Shown: one piece after another, positions 55,868-64,000 of the stretch
Layout of the letters: every line of letters starts with the position of its first letter
Position numbering within the stretch: the stretch's first letter is position 1
NCBI RefSeq assembly: GCF_030769565.1
Contig: NZ_JAVCAP010000022.1
Coordinates: 87,392 to 151,391 of the forward strand
Direction of reading: 5' to 3'
DNA length: 64,000 nt
From: Methylophilus aquaticus
GTDB lineage: Bacteria > Pseudomonadota > Gammaproteobacteria > Burkholderiales > Methylophilaceae
Position numbers and translations under genes: made by a program
Notes under the pieces: model-generated
The model's input: only the letters and a program-made list of their open reading frames with translations
Databases searched by the model: none
Told to the model about the DNA's origin: nothing

Positions 55868-56783
55868 TAACTTACAGCGTTTGGGATTGGATGTCGGTGG
55901 TACCAATTTACGTCTGGGCGTATTTGAAGGCTTGCAGTTGTTGGAAGAAACGCGTTTTCAAGCGAGCTATTCCGAAATCTGCAAGCAATATCCGGCTGAA
56001 GAGGCCTGGCAAACCATTTTGCAGGTGACCTCTGAATCGATACACAACATGCTGGACCGCTACCCGGCGATCCATGCGATTGGCATTGGTTTTCCCGGCT
56101 TTATTGACCCTGAAACCGGTATTCTTGCGCAATCGCCCAATTTACCAGGATTGCTGAATGTCAATTTAGGCGCTGACCTGAGTCGCGTGCTTGGCCGTCT
56201 GGTACGCGTTGAAAACGATGCCAATACCGCGGCTTACGGAGAGTTCTGCCAGTTGGGGCAACCCGCAGGCGGTGTGCTTTATCTTGGTTTGGGCACAGGC
56301 GTGGGTGGTGGTCTGGTGGTGGATGGCAAGGTTTGGCGTGGCGTACATGGTTATGCGCTCGAAGCGGGTCATCTGATTGTGGAACCCGGTGGTCGTTTGT
56401 GCGGTTGCGGTAATCGCGGTTGCGTAGAACAATACGCCTCCGCCACTGCTATCAGTCGCAGTTACAGCGAGGCTAGCGGACAACGACTGAGTGCCTATGA
56501 CATTGCGCAACTGGCGTCACAGGGCGATGAACATGCACGCAAGGCATTTGCGCTGGCTGGGGATAAACTGGCACAGGCCCTCGCGACTATCCTGAATATT
56601 GTGGATGTCGAACATGTCGTCCTTGGTGGTGGTGTGATGGCTGCATGGCACTGGATGCAAGCCGCATTTGAACAGCGACTGCAACGGGATTTGATTCCCG
56701 TGTTACGCGGTAGAATCCTGACCCATATTTCAGCCACTGCAGACCATGCCGGCATGCTGGGCGCTGCCTTGCTGGCGCGTTAA
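55860..56783 (+). CDS. ROK-family glucokinase-like sugar kinase
   Basis: A 307-residue ROK kinase. ATP-binding LDVGGTNLRLGVFEG at the N-terminus and the zinc motif LCGCGNRGCVEQYAS are clear, as is LGLGTGVGGGLVVDG. It probably phosphorylates glucose released by the GH57 and MalQ enzymes, feeding Pgi; fructokinase or another ROK substrate is possible. ATG 55860 (MADNLQRLGLDVGG) overlaps the malQ end. There is no HTH, so it is not a ROK repressor. Confidence 0.9.
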   Translation: MADNLQRLGLDVGGTNLRLGVFEGLQLLEETRFQASYSEICKQYPAEEAWQTILQVTSESIHNMLDRYPAIHAIGIGFPGFIDPETGILAQSPNLPGLLNVNLGADLSRVLGRLVRVENDANTAAYGEFCQLGQPAGGVLYLGLGTGVGGGLVVDGKVWRGVHGYALEAGHLIVEPGGRLCGCGNRGCVEQYASATAISRSYSEASGQRLSAYDIAQLASQGDEHARKAFALAGDKLAQALATILNIVDVEHVVLGGGVMAAWHWMQAAFEQRLQRDLIPVLRGRILTHISATADHAGMLGAALLAR

Positions 56784-56791
56784 ATCAGGTT

Positions 56792-57883
56792 TTACTTCGG
56801 GTGCTGTGCCATCGCCCAGTTCACGTGTTCTCTCACGGTTTCATTTTCATCTGTCAGCCGTGACTGCAAGGCGGACATCACAGCCTCAGAGGTCGGGGCA
56901 TTGCCCAGGCCGACTGCAATGTTACGCAGCCATTGCGCGTAGCCAATACGATAAATAGCACTGCCCGCCATGCGTGCCTGAAACTCAGCTTCAGTCCAGT
57001 AAAAACAATCCACCAGGTCGGTACTGTCCAACCCGTTGCGCACGGCAAAGTCGCTTTCCTGCGTGGGTACCGCAAACTTGTTCCAGGGGCAAATCAGCTG
57101 GCAGTCATCACACCCATACACGCGGTTACCAATCAGTGGCCTGAGCGCAAGTGGAATACTGCCTTTGTGCTCAATCGTCAGGTAAGAAATACAGCGCCTG
57201 GCATCCAGCTCAAACGGGGCCACAATCGCCTGAGTCGGGCAGATATCCAGGCAGGCGTTGCAGCTCCCGCAGTGGGCAGTGGTGGGCGCGTCTACGGGTA
57301 AAGGCAGGTTGGTATAAATTTCCCCCAGAAAGAACCATGAGCCGCGCTGACGATGAATCAGCAAGGTATGCTTGCCGCGCCAGCCCAGCCCGGCTTTTTC
57401 GGCCAGTGCCACTTCCAGCACCGGTGCACTGTCGGCAAACACCCGGTATTCGAAAGCACCGTAGGTTTCCTCTATTTGTGTGCACAGCTGCTGCAGTTTC
57501 TGGCGCATGACTTTGTGATAGTCGCGCCCCATGGCATAGCGGGCAATATAGGCTTTGTTGGGGTTTGCCAGCACCTGCCAGCCATCTTCAGCGTCAGCGG
57601 GCAAATAATCCAGCCGTACTGAAATGACGCGCAGGGTGCCGGGCACCAATTCTGCAGGTCGGCTTCGCTTGCTGCCATGTTTTGCCATATAATCCATGTC
57701 GCCGTGGTATTGTTTGGCTAACCAGTCCAGCAAGCCCGGTTCAGCGGCCGACAAATCGGTGTCGGTGATGCCGATACCTGCAAACCCCAATGCACGCGCC
57801 CATTCTTTAATTGCCACTGCCATGGCCTGTGCCTGTTGCGCATCTGGCGGCGGAAGAGAAGGGTGTTGTGGTAAATGTGACAT
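56792..57883 (-). CDS. queG: Epoxyqueuosine reductase QueG
   Basis: A 363-residue cobalamin-dependent reductase that makes queuosine from epoxyqueuosine in tRNA. Two [4Fe-4S] motifs are present: CGSCNACLDICPTQAI and CDDCQLICPWN. N-terminal LGFAGIGITDTDLS and PGLLDWLAKQYHGDMDYMAKHG are typical. A C-terminal HEAT-like repeat is present. ATG 57883 is assigned but its first two bases overlap the divergent tsaE start; a later in-frame Met is possible. Confidence 0.93.
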   Translation of the reverse strand: MSHLPQHPSLPPPDAQQAQAMAVAIKEWARALGFAGIGITDTDLSAAEPGLLDWLAKQYHGDMDYMAKHGSKRSRPAELVPGTLRVISVRLDYLPADAEDGWQVLANPNKAYIARYAMGRDYHKVMRQKLQQLCTQIEETYGAFEYRVFADSAPVLEVALAEKAGLGWRGKHTLLIHRQRGSWFFLGEIYTNLPLPVDAPTTAHCGSCNACLDICPTQAIVAPFELDARRCISYLTIEHKGSIPLALRPLIGNRVYGCDDCQLICPWNKFAVPTQESDFAVRNGLDSTDLVDCFYWTEAEFQARMAGSAIYRIGYAQWLRNIAVGLGNAPTSEAVMSALQSRLTDENETVREHVNWAMAQHPK

Positions 57884-58340
57884 GACAGAGACGTATTCTA
57901 CACAGATTTTAAAAGACGAAGCAGCCACACTCCATGCGGCCAGCATCCTTGCCAGGCAACTCAAGCTCGGTCAGGTCATTTACTTGCATGGCGATCTGGG
58001 CGCTGGAAAGACCACGCTGGTGCGAGGGATCTTGCATGCGCTGGGCCATGTGGGCAAGGTCAAAAGCCCCACCTATACTATCGTCGAATCCTACCCGCTC
58101 GCGATTGGGCCATGTCATCACTTTGATTTGTACCGCTTTCAAGACCCTGAGGAGTGGGAAGCCGCCGGATTTCGTGATGACTTCAATGCAGAGAGTATTT
58201 GCCTGGTAGAGTGGCCCGAAAAAGCAGGTGATTTATTGCCAGTGGCCGATATCGAGATTCACTTCGATATCCTGCCTGAAGGCCGTGTGTTACATATCAG
58301 CAGCCAGCAAGCATTGGCATTGGAAGCTATATGTCAGTGA
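57882..58340 (+). CDS. tsaE: tRNA threonylcarbamoyladenosine biosynthesis ATPase TsaE
   Basis: A 152-residue P-loop ATPase: Walker A GDLGAGKTTLVRG, then SPTYTIVESYP and FDLYRFQDPEEWEAAGFRDDF. It works with TsaB and TsaD in t6A formation. Start ATG 57882 (MTETYSTQIL) gives a family-sized protein; it lies head to head with queG, sharing the CATG tetranucleotide. The stop overlaps the amidase start region by 10 bp. Confidence 0.93.
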   Translation: MTETYSTQILKDEAATLHAASILARQLKLGQVIYLHGDLGAGKTTLVRGILHALGHVGKVKSPTYTIVESYPLAIGPCHHFDLYRFQDPEEWEAAGFRDDFNAESICLVEWPEKAGDLLPVADIEIHFDILPEGRVLHISSQQALALEAICQ

Positions 58341-59668
58341 AGGGCATGACGATGGTCAAGCAATGGCTACTGGCCATGCTGTGCGCGGCAAGTACCCTGT
58401 CGGCACAGGCCGCTGAGGTAATTCTGGCGAACCTGCATCATCAGGGCGCGCAGGTGCAACTGGAGCTGTTACTTGACCAGCAGGTGAAATACCGTGTGTT
58501 CACGCTGGATAATCCGTTTCGCGTGGTGATTGATCTGGATACCGTCACTATCAACCCTGCCTTAAAAGCTTTGCCACAACTGGTAGACCCGCAACATCCT
58601 TATCTGGCAAAAATACGTATTGCCCCTTATACCGAAACAACGACACGACTGGTGTTTGATATCAAAACCACGGTCAAGCCATTGGTGACCGACATGAATG
58701 CGGGCAGCCAGCAACAGCAACGGCTGGCGATCAGCATTGCGCCTGCCACGTCACCGCCTGAGGACTCGGCGGTTGTTGTACCTACGCTGACTCACTCCAG
58801 ACAGTTGCAAGAAACGCCCAGCGAATCAGCTGCTGAAAAAGCACCTGCAAGTGCAGAAGTCGCTCATGCTGCAGAAAGTAATATGGTTAAAGAAAAACCA
58901 GCCGACACTAAAGCGCCTGCAGGCGATACCCTTGCCAATAAACCGCCCAAACAAGCCAAACCGGGTCAAAAAATCATCACCATCGCACTCGATGCCGGGC
59001 ATGGTGGCGAAGACCCGGGTGCCAGAGGGGCGAGGGGCAGCAATGAAAAAGACATCACCCTCGCCATCGTCAAAAAACTCAAGCAGCAGATCGATGCCGA
59101 AGACAACATGCAAGCGGTACTGATCCGCGATGGTGATTATTTTGTGCCTTTGGGCGACCGTGTGAAAAAAGCGCGCGCAGCCAAAGCTGATTTGTTTATC
59201 TCTGTCCACGCCGACTCTTTTGTCAACAGCACCGCCAAAGGCTCCTCCGTATTTGCCTTGTCTGAGCGCGGCGCCACCAGTGCTGGTGCGCGTTACCTGG
59301 CGAAAAAGGAAAACGCGGTGGACTTGATTGGCGGTGTGTCGCTGGATACGCGCGATATGGATTTAGCGAGAACGCTGCTCGATTTATCTCAAACAGCAAC
59401 GATTCACGACAGTATCCGTATGGGTAAGGCCGTATTGCACCGCATTGCAAAAATCAACACCCTGCATTCAAAGTATGTTGAACAAGCGGCATTTGCGGTG
59501 CTGAAATCACCGGATATTCCGTCGATTCTGGTGGAAACCGCCTTTATCAGTAACCCGGAAGAAGAAGCAAAACTGAATGATGATGCTTATCAGGATAAGC
59601 TGGTGAATGCGATTTTGTCGGGGGTGAAGTCTTATATTGCAACGAACCCTTCGTTTGCCAAGAAATAA
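58331..59668 (+). CDS. N-acetylmuramoyl-L-alanine amidase (AmiC/AmiB type)
   Basis: A 445-residue exported cell-wall amidase: Sec signal (QWLLAMLCAASTLSAQAAEV), AMIN domain (about 30-130, KYRVFTLDNPFRVVIDL) and Ser/Ala/Pro linker. The Amidase_3 domain has zinc ligands in IALDAGHGGEDPGARG (His), EKDITLAI (Glu) and SVHADSF (His), and catalytic Glu in ILVETAFISNPEEE. It cleaves septal peptidoglycan during cell separation. In-frame ATGs at 58346 and 58352 are alternative starts. Neighbours (tsaE upstream, mutL further downstream) match the proteobacterial tsaE-amiB-mutL order, with a helicase and repeats inserted. Confidence 0.9.
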   Translation: MSVKGMTMVKQWLLAMLCAASTLSAQAAEVILANLHHQGAQVQLELLLDQQVKYRVFTLDNPFRVVIDLDTVTINPALKALPQLVDPQHPYLAKIRIAPYTETTTRLVFDIKTTVKPLVTDMNAGSQQQQRLAISIAPATSPPEDSAVVVPTLTHSRQLQETPSESAAEKAPASAEVAHAAESNMVKEKPADTKAPAGDTLANKPPKQAKPGQKIITIALDAGHGGEDPGARGARGSNEKDITLAIVKKLKQQIDAEDNMQAVLIRDGDYFVPLGDRVKKARAAKADLFISVHADSFVNSTAKGSSVFALSERGATSAGARYLAKKENAVDLIGGVSLDTRDMDLARTLLDLSQTATIHDSIRMGKAVLHRIAKINTLHSKYVEQAAFAVLKSPDIPSILVETAFISNPEEEAKLNDDAYQDKLVNAILSGVKSYIATNPSFAKK

Positions 59669-59689
59669 GCTTTTTTGGAGTTCTTGGAA

Positions 59690-59932
59690 ATGGTCATTGC
59701 CTTTCTTTTCGCCTTTAGGCGAGTCACTTTTCTTTGCTTGCACAAAGAACAAGTCACCAAAAGAAAGTGCACCCCAGCTTCCGCTTATTTCCTGCGTTGC
59801 TCGTCAAAATAAGCGGTCGCGAAACTCATCCTAGCGGTCTGCATACTACGCAGCCCACCGCGGGGTTCAAACAGCCGCTCCCTTCACCTTATTTTGCCTG
59901 CGTTACTCGGCGCGGCAGATGGGGACCCCACT
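59690..59932 (+). repeat. Dispersed repeat, copy A (direct)
   Basis: One of two degenerate copies of a repeat of about 245 bp in the gap after the amidase gene. Shared landmarks with copy B are CACCCCAGCTTCCGCTT (59771-59787) and GCGGCAGATGGGG (59912-59924). A 7-bp dyad TTCTTTG/CAAAGAA (59730-59736, 59743-59749) lies in it. No credible gene; short frames here have no family. Confidence 0.75.
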
Positions 59933-60054
59933 ACCTCACCCCCAGCCCTCTACTGTAAGGAGAGAGAGCTAGACGTTGTGGATTTGATTTAAAGAAATCA
60001 CCATAGAGCAAATTAATTGGATGCTTTTAAAACCTGAACTGATATGCGCTCATT

Positions 60055-60312
60055 GGATTTTCTGGGCCCCCATCTGCCGCACGCTGTGATCAAAACAGTG
60101 CAACGCAGGGTTGACGGGAGTCTTCGGCCATCGGCTGTTTGAGTTCCGCAGTGGCTTGCGTCTTGTGCAAGCCGCCAGGGCGAGTTTCGATGGACACCCG
60201 GCAAGCCGAGTAGCGCAAGGATGAAGCGGAAGCTGGGGTGTCCTGTTCTTTGCCTTCTTTTTTATGGACAAGCATAAGAAAGAATGGTCGGCTGAAGGCG
60301 AAAAGCAACCTA
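60055..60312 (-). repeat. Dispersed repeat, copy B (inverted)
   Basis: The reverse complement matches copy A at the same landmarks in the same order: the 17-mer at 60224-60240 and the 13-mer at 60068-60080, plus intervening similar stretches. The two copies therefore form a large imperfect inverted repeat separated by about 120 bp. Confidence 0.75.
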
Positions 60313-60380
60313 ACCTACTGTCTATCCCCACTCAAGGCCCAATAAAGCAAAACGAAACCTACCTCTGCTGCCATTTTCTT

Positions 60381-61904
60381 TTAACGATACTGGGCCAACT
60401 CCACTTCTCTCTGCGTCTTCCCATATCCAGCCTGCACGCGCAGGGCGCGGCCAATAAATGCATTGAGCTTTTTCCTGGCGTCATCAATCAGCGCGCTATC
60501 CACAAAGATGCGTGGATATTGATAACTCAACCAGCTATACAAACTCAAATGCTGGCAAATCAGCTCGGCCTGTTCCAGATACTGTGCTTGTTGGCCATGT
60601 AGCCACTCTGGGAGTTGCGGCAACGGTCTGGCTTGCTGCAAGGCCACGGCTTGCACGCATTGCACAAAATAATCCCGCGCAATCGGCACCTGTATCGCCA
60701 GTGGCGCGCACATCAGGCGGACTTTGTCCCGCATGGGCAGTTGCGGGGCCACTTCATCAATGATTGCCGCCTGCTGCGCTTGCAGTGCAGTGATTTGCCA
60801 TCGCAGGTGTTGCGTCGCGCCTTGTGTCTGATATTGCCTGTGCAGATACTCCACGCATTCTGCCAGTCGCCAGGTAGGGATTCTCAGGCTCAGGGCTTCG
60901 ATATCACCGCCGCCTACTGCAATCGGCAAGGCAAACAGCGGCACTCGGTCATCCGCATCCAGCATGGCGTGCAAATGCCATTGCTCGTCATCTTCCAGCA
61001 CGGTCACATAGCCGGTGTCATACAGTCCGTGTCGCCCGGCGCGACCGGCAATCTGTCGCATTTCGGTGGCGTTGAGCGGGCGCGGCGCGATGCCGTCAAA
61101 TTTGTGGATATTGGCAAAAATCACGCGGCGGATCGGCAAATTCAAGCCCATGCCAATCGCGTCAGTGGCCACCAGTATCTGCGCCTCGCCACTGGCAAAG
61201 CGGGCGGATTCACCACGCCTGACTTCAGGCGACAGCGCACCGTATATGGTGGCGACGGTCAAGCCCCATTGACGGATGCGGGCGGCGAGGGTGAGCACGT
61301 CTTTGCGGCTAAAGGCGATGATGGCATCGCCCGCTTGCAGTGCCTTGCGCAGCTTGGCGGCATGGTAACGCGCGCCACAAACACTGTGGTCTTCAATCAG
61401 CAAGGGCGTCATGCGCTGCAAATGGGTGAGGGTGTAGGGTTCATTCAGCGTATCGAGCACACGCGTGCAACTGCTGGTCACGCTGTTGGCCCCGCAGATA
61501 AACACTTGTTTGGCCGGTACACCGACCAGTGCTGCTGTCCACGCGCTGCCACGGTCAGGGTCCATCAGCATCTGGATTTCATCAATTACGGCCACATCGA
61601 CGGCGACCTCTGGTCGCAGCATTTCGATGGTAGAGGCGGTATGCCTGGCGCCCGGCACCATGATGCGCTCTTCACCCGTGACCAGATTGCACGATACGCC
61701 AGCCTGCATCAGCCGGTCACGCACCTCCATTGCCAGCAGGCGTAAGGGCGCGAGATAGACACCGGATTCAGCCTGCCGCAAGCTTTCCAGTGCATGATAC
61801 GTTTTGCCGGAATTGGTGGGGCCAACGTAGAAGTGATGCTGGCGGCCCAACTGGCGGGCGAGGGTAAAGCGGGATAAATAATCCTGAAATTCATAGTCAA
61901 ACAT
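60381..61904 (-). CDS. SUV3-like DExH-box helicase
   Basis: A 507-residue superfamily 2 helicase. Walker A GPTNSGKT (28-35), motif II DEIQ (108-111), ATDAIGMGLN (246-255) and motif VI QIAGRAGRHG (284-293) match mitochondrial SUV3 (RNA helicase of the degradosome) better than other bacterial DEAD-box proteins, which have DEAD and a different motif VI. The C-terminal part is helical, without the SUV3 C-terminal peptide. It probably unwinds RNA or DNA in the cytoplasm; RNA turnover is inferred. It is convergent with the amidase gene and divergent from mutL, with 34 bp to the mutL start. Confidence 0.85.
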   Translation of the reverse strand: MFDYEFQDYLSRFTLARQLGRQHHFYVGPTNSGKTYHALESLRQAESGVYLAPLRLLAMEVRDRLMQAGVSCNLVTGEERIMVPGARHTASTIEMLRPEVAVDVAVIDEIQMLMDPDRGSAWTAALVGVPAKQVFICGANSVTSSCTRVLDTLNEPYTLTHLQRMTPLLIEDHSVCGARYHAAKLRKALQAGDAIIAFSRKDVLTLAARIRQWGLTVATIYGALSPEVRRGESARFASGEAQILVATDAIGMGLNLPIRRVIFANIHKFDGIAPRPLNATEMRQIAGRAGRHGLYDTGYVTVLEDDEQWHLHAMLDADDRVPLFALPIAVGGGDIEALSLRIPTWRLAECVEYLHRQYQTQGATQHLRWQITALQAQQAAIIDEVAPQLPMRDKVRLMCAPLAIQVPIARDYFVQCVQAVALQQARPLPQLPEWLHGQQAQYLEQAELICQHLSLYSWLSYQYPRIFVDSALIDDARKKLNAFIGRALRVQAGYGKTQREVELAQYR

Positions 61905-61938
61905 GCAGGCATTCTACCAAACGGTTTAAAATAGCTGG

Positions 61939-63813
61939 ATGAAAATCCAACTGTTACCCGACCAACTGATTTCACAAATTGCTGCAGGCGAGGTGGTTGA
62001 GCGCCCGGCTTCTGCACTTAAAGAACTGCTTGAGAATAGCGTGGATGCGGGCAGTAGCAAGATTGAAGTGGCCTTAATGCAGGGCGGCACCAAGCTGATG
62101 CGCGTGAGCGATGATGGTGGTGGCATTGCCAAAGAGGAGCTGGCGCTCGCGCTGACCCGTCATGCCACCAGTAAAATCCAGAGTCTGGAAGATCTCGAGC
62201 AGGTGGGCAGCCTGGGCTTCAGAGGCGAAGCTCTGGCCAGTATCGCCTCCATTTCCCGCACCATCCTCACCAGCCGTGAACAGGCCGCCAGCCACGCCTG
62301 GCAAATTGTTGCCGAGGGCACGCAGTCGCAGGCACTCAGTCCCGCTGCGCTGGATGCAGGCACCATTGTGGAAGTGCATGATTTGTACTTTAACACCCCG
62401 GCCCGGCGCAAGTTTCTCAAAACCGAAAACACCGAGTTTGGTCACTGCGAAGATGCGTTCACCCGCATCGCGCTGTCACGCCCGAATATTGGTTTTCTGT
62501 TGCAGCATAATGGTAAGGCGGTGATGCGGCTGTCGGCCAATACGCCTCAGCAACGTATTACCGATGTGCTTGGTAATGAATTTGCCACGCAAAGCGTCTG
62601 GCTGGATGAAGCCAGTGCAGGCTTGCGCCTGTGGGGCATGACCGCTTCACCCACCTATCAGCGCCACAGCCGAGATACGCAATATGTGTTTGTAAATGGC
62701 CGTTTTGTGCGCGACAAACTCATCGCCCACGCCATCAAGCAAGCCTATCAGGATGTATTGCATGGCGATAAGCACCCGGCCTTTGTACTGTTTCTGGAAC
62801 TGGATCCGTCACTGGTTGATGTCAACGTACATCCGGCCAAAACCGAAGTCCGCTTCCGCGAATCGCAAGCCGTACACCGCTTTATCTTCCATAGCCTGCA
62901 CAAGGCCTTGGGCAAAACTTCAGCAGAGATTCAAGCCAGCCAGCCGGTGCAAGCGCCGTTTAACCCGTTTACGCCCAGCGTTGCCAGCATGCCGCGCGAG
63001 CAGGTTGAAATGCCATTGCAAAGCCGACCAGCATTGGGCGGCCATTATCAGCCAAGTGGCGTGAGCAATGGCGCGGCCATCGCGCAGCAATTTTACGGTC
63101 AGCTTTATGGTGATCTCAACCCTGTTAATCAGGGGGGCGAGCAAAAAAGTCATGCTTATCCTGTAAACAGCTACTCAGCAGAAATTGCCGAGTCGACCAC
63201 GCTAACCAGTGAGGCCCCGCAACAGTATCCCTTAGGCTTTGCTGTGGGCCAGCTCCATGGCATTTACATTCTTGCCCAGAATACCCAGGGCATGGTGGTA
63301 GTCGATATGCATGCTGCGCATGAGCGCATCATGTACGAGCGCCTGAAAAACGCTCTGAGTGAACAAGCCATTGCCACACAACCTTTACTCATTCCCATCA
63401 GTTTTTACGCGGAAAAGGTTGAAGTCGCCACGCTGCAAGCCCTGCAAGGGACGGACACCTTGCAACAACTCGGTTTTGATTTAGCCACTTTATCACCCAC
63501 CACCATCGCAATCCGCGCCATCCCCACCATATTGCAAGGGGCCGATGCCGTGGCGCTGGCCCGTGCCGTGTTACGCGACCTGCACGAATACGGCGCCAGC
63601 CGCGTGCTGCTGGAAAGGCAAAACGAAGTATTAGGCACCATGGCCTGCCATGCGGCAGTGCGTGCGAACAGACAACTGACCATGACGGAAATGAATGCCT
63701 TGCTCAGAGATATGGAAGCTACGGAGCGAAGCGGGCAGTGCAACCATGGCAGGCCGACCTGGTTTCAGGTGAGTTTGAATGATTTGGACAAGATGTTTAT
63801 GCGCGGGCAATAG
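61939..63813 (+). CDS. mutL: DNA mismatch repair protein MutL
   Basis: A 624-residue GHKL ATPase: LLENSVDAG, DDGGGI and GFRGEALASI motifs at the N-terminus and a C-terminal dimerisation domain. The linker is Pro/Gln-rich. The C-terminal part has DMHAAHERIMYE (456-467), fitting the endonuclease metal-binding pattern D(Q/M)HA-xx-E-xxxx-E, plus ACHAAVRA and CNHGRPTW. It couples MutS to strand incision. Start ATG 61939 is 34 bp from the divergent helicase start. Confidence 0.96.
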   Translation: MKIQLLPDQLISQIAAGEVVERPASALKELLENSVDAGSSKIEVALMQGGTKLMRVSDDGGGIAKEELALALTRHATSKIQSLEDLEQVGSLGFRGEALASIASISRTILTSREQAASHAWQIVAEGTQSQALSPAALDAGTIVEVHDLYFNTPARRKFLKTENTEFGHCEDAFTRIALSRPNIGFLLQHNGKAVMRLSANTPQQRITDVLGNEFATQSVWLDEASAGLRLWGMTASPTYQRHSRDTQYVFVNGRFVRDKLIAHAIKQAYQDVLHGDKHPAFVLFLELDPSLVDVNVHPAKTEVRFRESQAVHRFIFHSLHKALGKTSAEIQASQPVQAPFNPFTPSVASMPREQVEMPLQSRPALGGHYQPSGVSNGAAIAQQFYGQLYGDLNPVNQGGEQKSHAYPVNSYSAEIAESTTLTSEAPQQYPLGFAVGQLHGIYILAQNTQGMVVVDMHAAHERIMYERLKNALSEQAIATQPLLIPISFYAEKVEVATLQALQGTDTLQQLGFDLATLSPTTIAIRAIPTILQGADAVALARAVLRDLHEYGASRVLLERQNEVLGTMACHAAVRANRQLTMTEMNALLRDMEATERSGQCNHGRPTWFQVSLNDLDKMFMRGQ

Positions 63814-63858
63814 CCGTTGATGCCCTTATTTTAAAAGCATTCTTGCTTTATTCAGAGG

Positions 63859-64000
63859 TGGCCCCGTTTAGTTGGACAGAATGTTTGAAGTTTTAAGTGA
63901 AATATCTTGCGATTCTGTTTAAGCTGCCTTGGGTGTTGCGGGCAGGTGTTTAAAGTAAAACTCATCCGGCGTCAGCCTGTCAAGCGAACTGTGCGGGCGG
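63859..64000 (-). mobile_element. IS3-family insertion sequence, end fragment
   Basis: The right edge of the window cuts an insertion sequence. The outer end starts around TGGCCCCGTTTAGTTGGACA (63859-63878), a typical IS3-family inverted repeat. It is followed inwards by the 3' end of the transposase gene on the minus strand. Element length and the other end lie outside the window. Confidence 0.75.
63919..64000 (-). CDS. IS3-family transposase, C-terminal fragment
   Basis: The minus-strand frame ends RPHSSLDRLTPDEFYF, then KHLPATPKAA and TAA (63921-63919). HSSLxxLTPxEF is a hallmark of the DDE integrase-core C-terminus of IS3-family OrfB. The upstream part, including the catalytic DDE residues, lies outside the window, so intactness cannot be judged. 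Confidence 0.85.
   Translation of the reverse strand, partial: RPHSSLDRLTPDEFYFKHLPATPKAA

Noticed and set aside
59690..60312. CRISPR array or multiple short genes
   Set aside because: Only two degenerate inverted copies of a long unit; no regular short repeats with unique spacers.
60615..61745. 376-codon frame on the plus strand
   Set aside because: It lies entirely antisense to the SUV3-like helicase; composition matches a shadow of its coding frame.

Overview
The window reads as chromosome from a methylotrophic betaproteobacterium, most likely Methylophilaceae (Methylotenera, Methylovorus, Methylophilus or Methylobacillus type). Three things suggest this. It carries tetrahydromethanopterin (H4MPT)-linked C1 genes (fhcA-D-C at the left edge) and archaeal-type H4MPT/methylofuran cofactor genes at 29.8-33.2 kb. 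It has the betaproteobacterial order hfq-hflX-hflK-hflC-DUF2065-hisZ-purA. It also has the pair bamD divergent from rluD-pgeF. Species cannot be fixed from the sequence alone.

Layout. 1-3.3 kb: the end of fhcA, then fhcD and fhcC, a terminator, trhO and an HPP membrane protein. 3.35-7.6 kb: a small chromosomal integron with an integron integrase, a putative attI, one clear attC, a second half-degenerate attC and one unrecognised cassette gene. It is bounded by an IS110-family element whose transposase has an in-frame stop and whose leader may encode a bridge RNA. 7.9-15 kb: an accessory stretch of small unknown membrane proteins and lipoproteins, a 1241-residue DUF748/AsmA-like protein and a frameshifted Ig/PKD-like gene. 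15-29.8 kb: core genes (bamD, rluD, pgeF, a HAD phosphatase, a ZIP transporter, rimO, gltX, hfq, hflX, hflKC, a 59-aa DUF2065 gene, hisZ, purA). 29.8-33.2 kb: four tightly packed genes (flavoprotein, DHPS-like, DUF447, mfnB-like) assigned to H4MPT/methylofuran synthesis. 33.3-37.3 kb: ompA, then mtaD-ubiG-phosphatase. 37.3-47 kb: an EAL-CBS-GGDEF-PDC signalling protein, recR/ybaB/dnaX, the SRP RNA gene, a diguanylate cyclase and a NarX/NarL-type two-component pair. 47-56.8 kb: glycogen metabolism (pgi, glgB, glgC, GH57, malQ, ROK glucokinase; no glgA here). 56.8-63.8 kb: queG, tsaE, amidase, an inverted pair of dispersed repeats, a SUV3-like helicase and mutL. The right edge cuts into an IS3-family element.

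How the genes fit together. The fhc genes oxidise formyl groups bound to H4MPT/methylofuran, and the 29.8-33.2 kb operon probably makes those cofactors. The glycogen block interconverts fructose-6-P/glucose-6-P with alpha-glucan storage. The most notable accessory locus is the integron/IS110 junction. No CRISPR array, tRNA or rRNA gene was seen.
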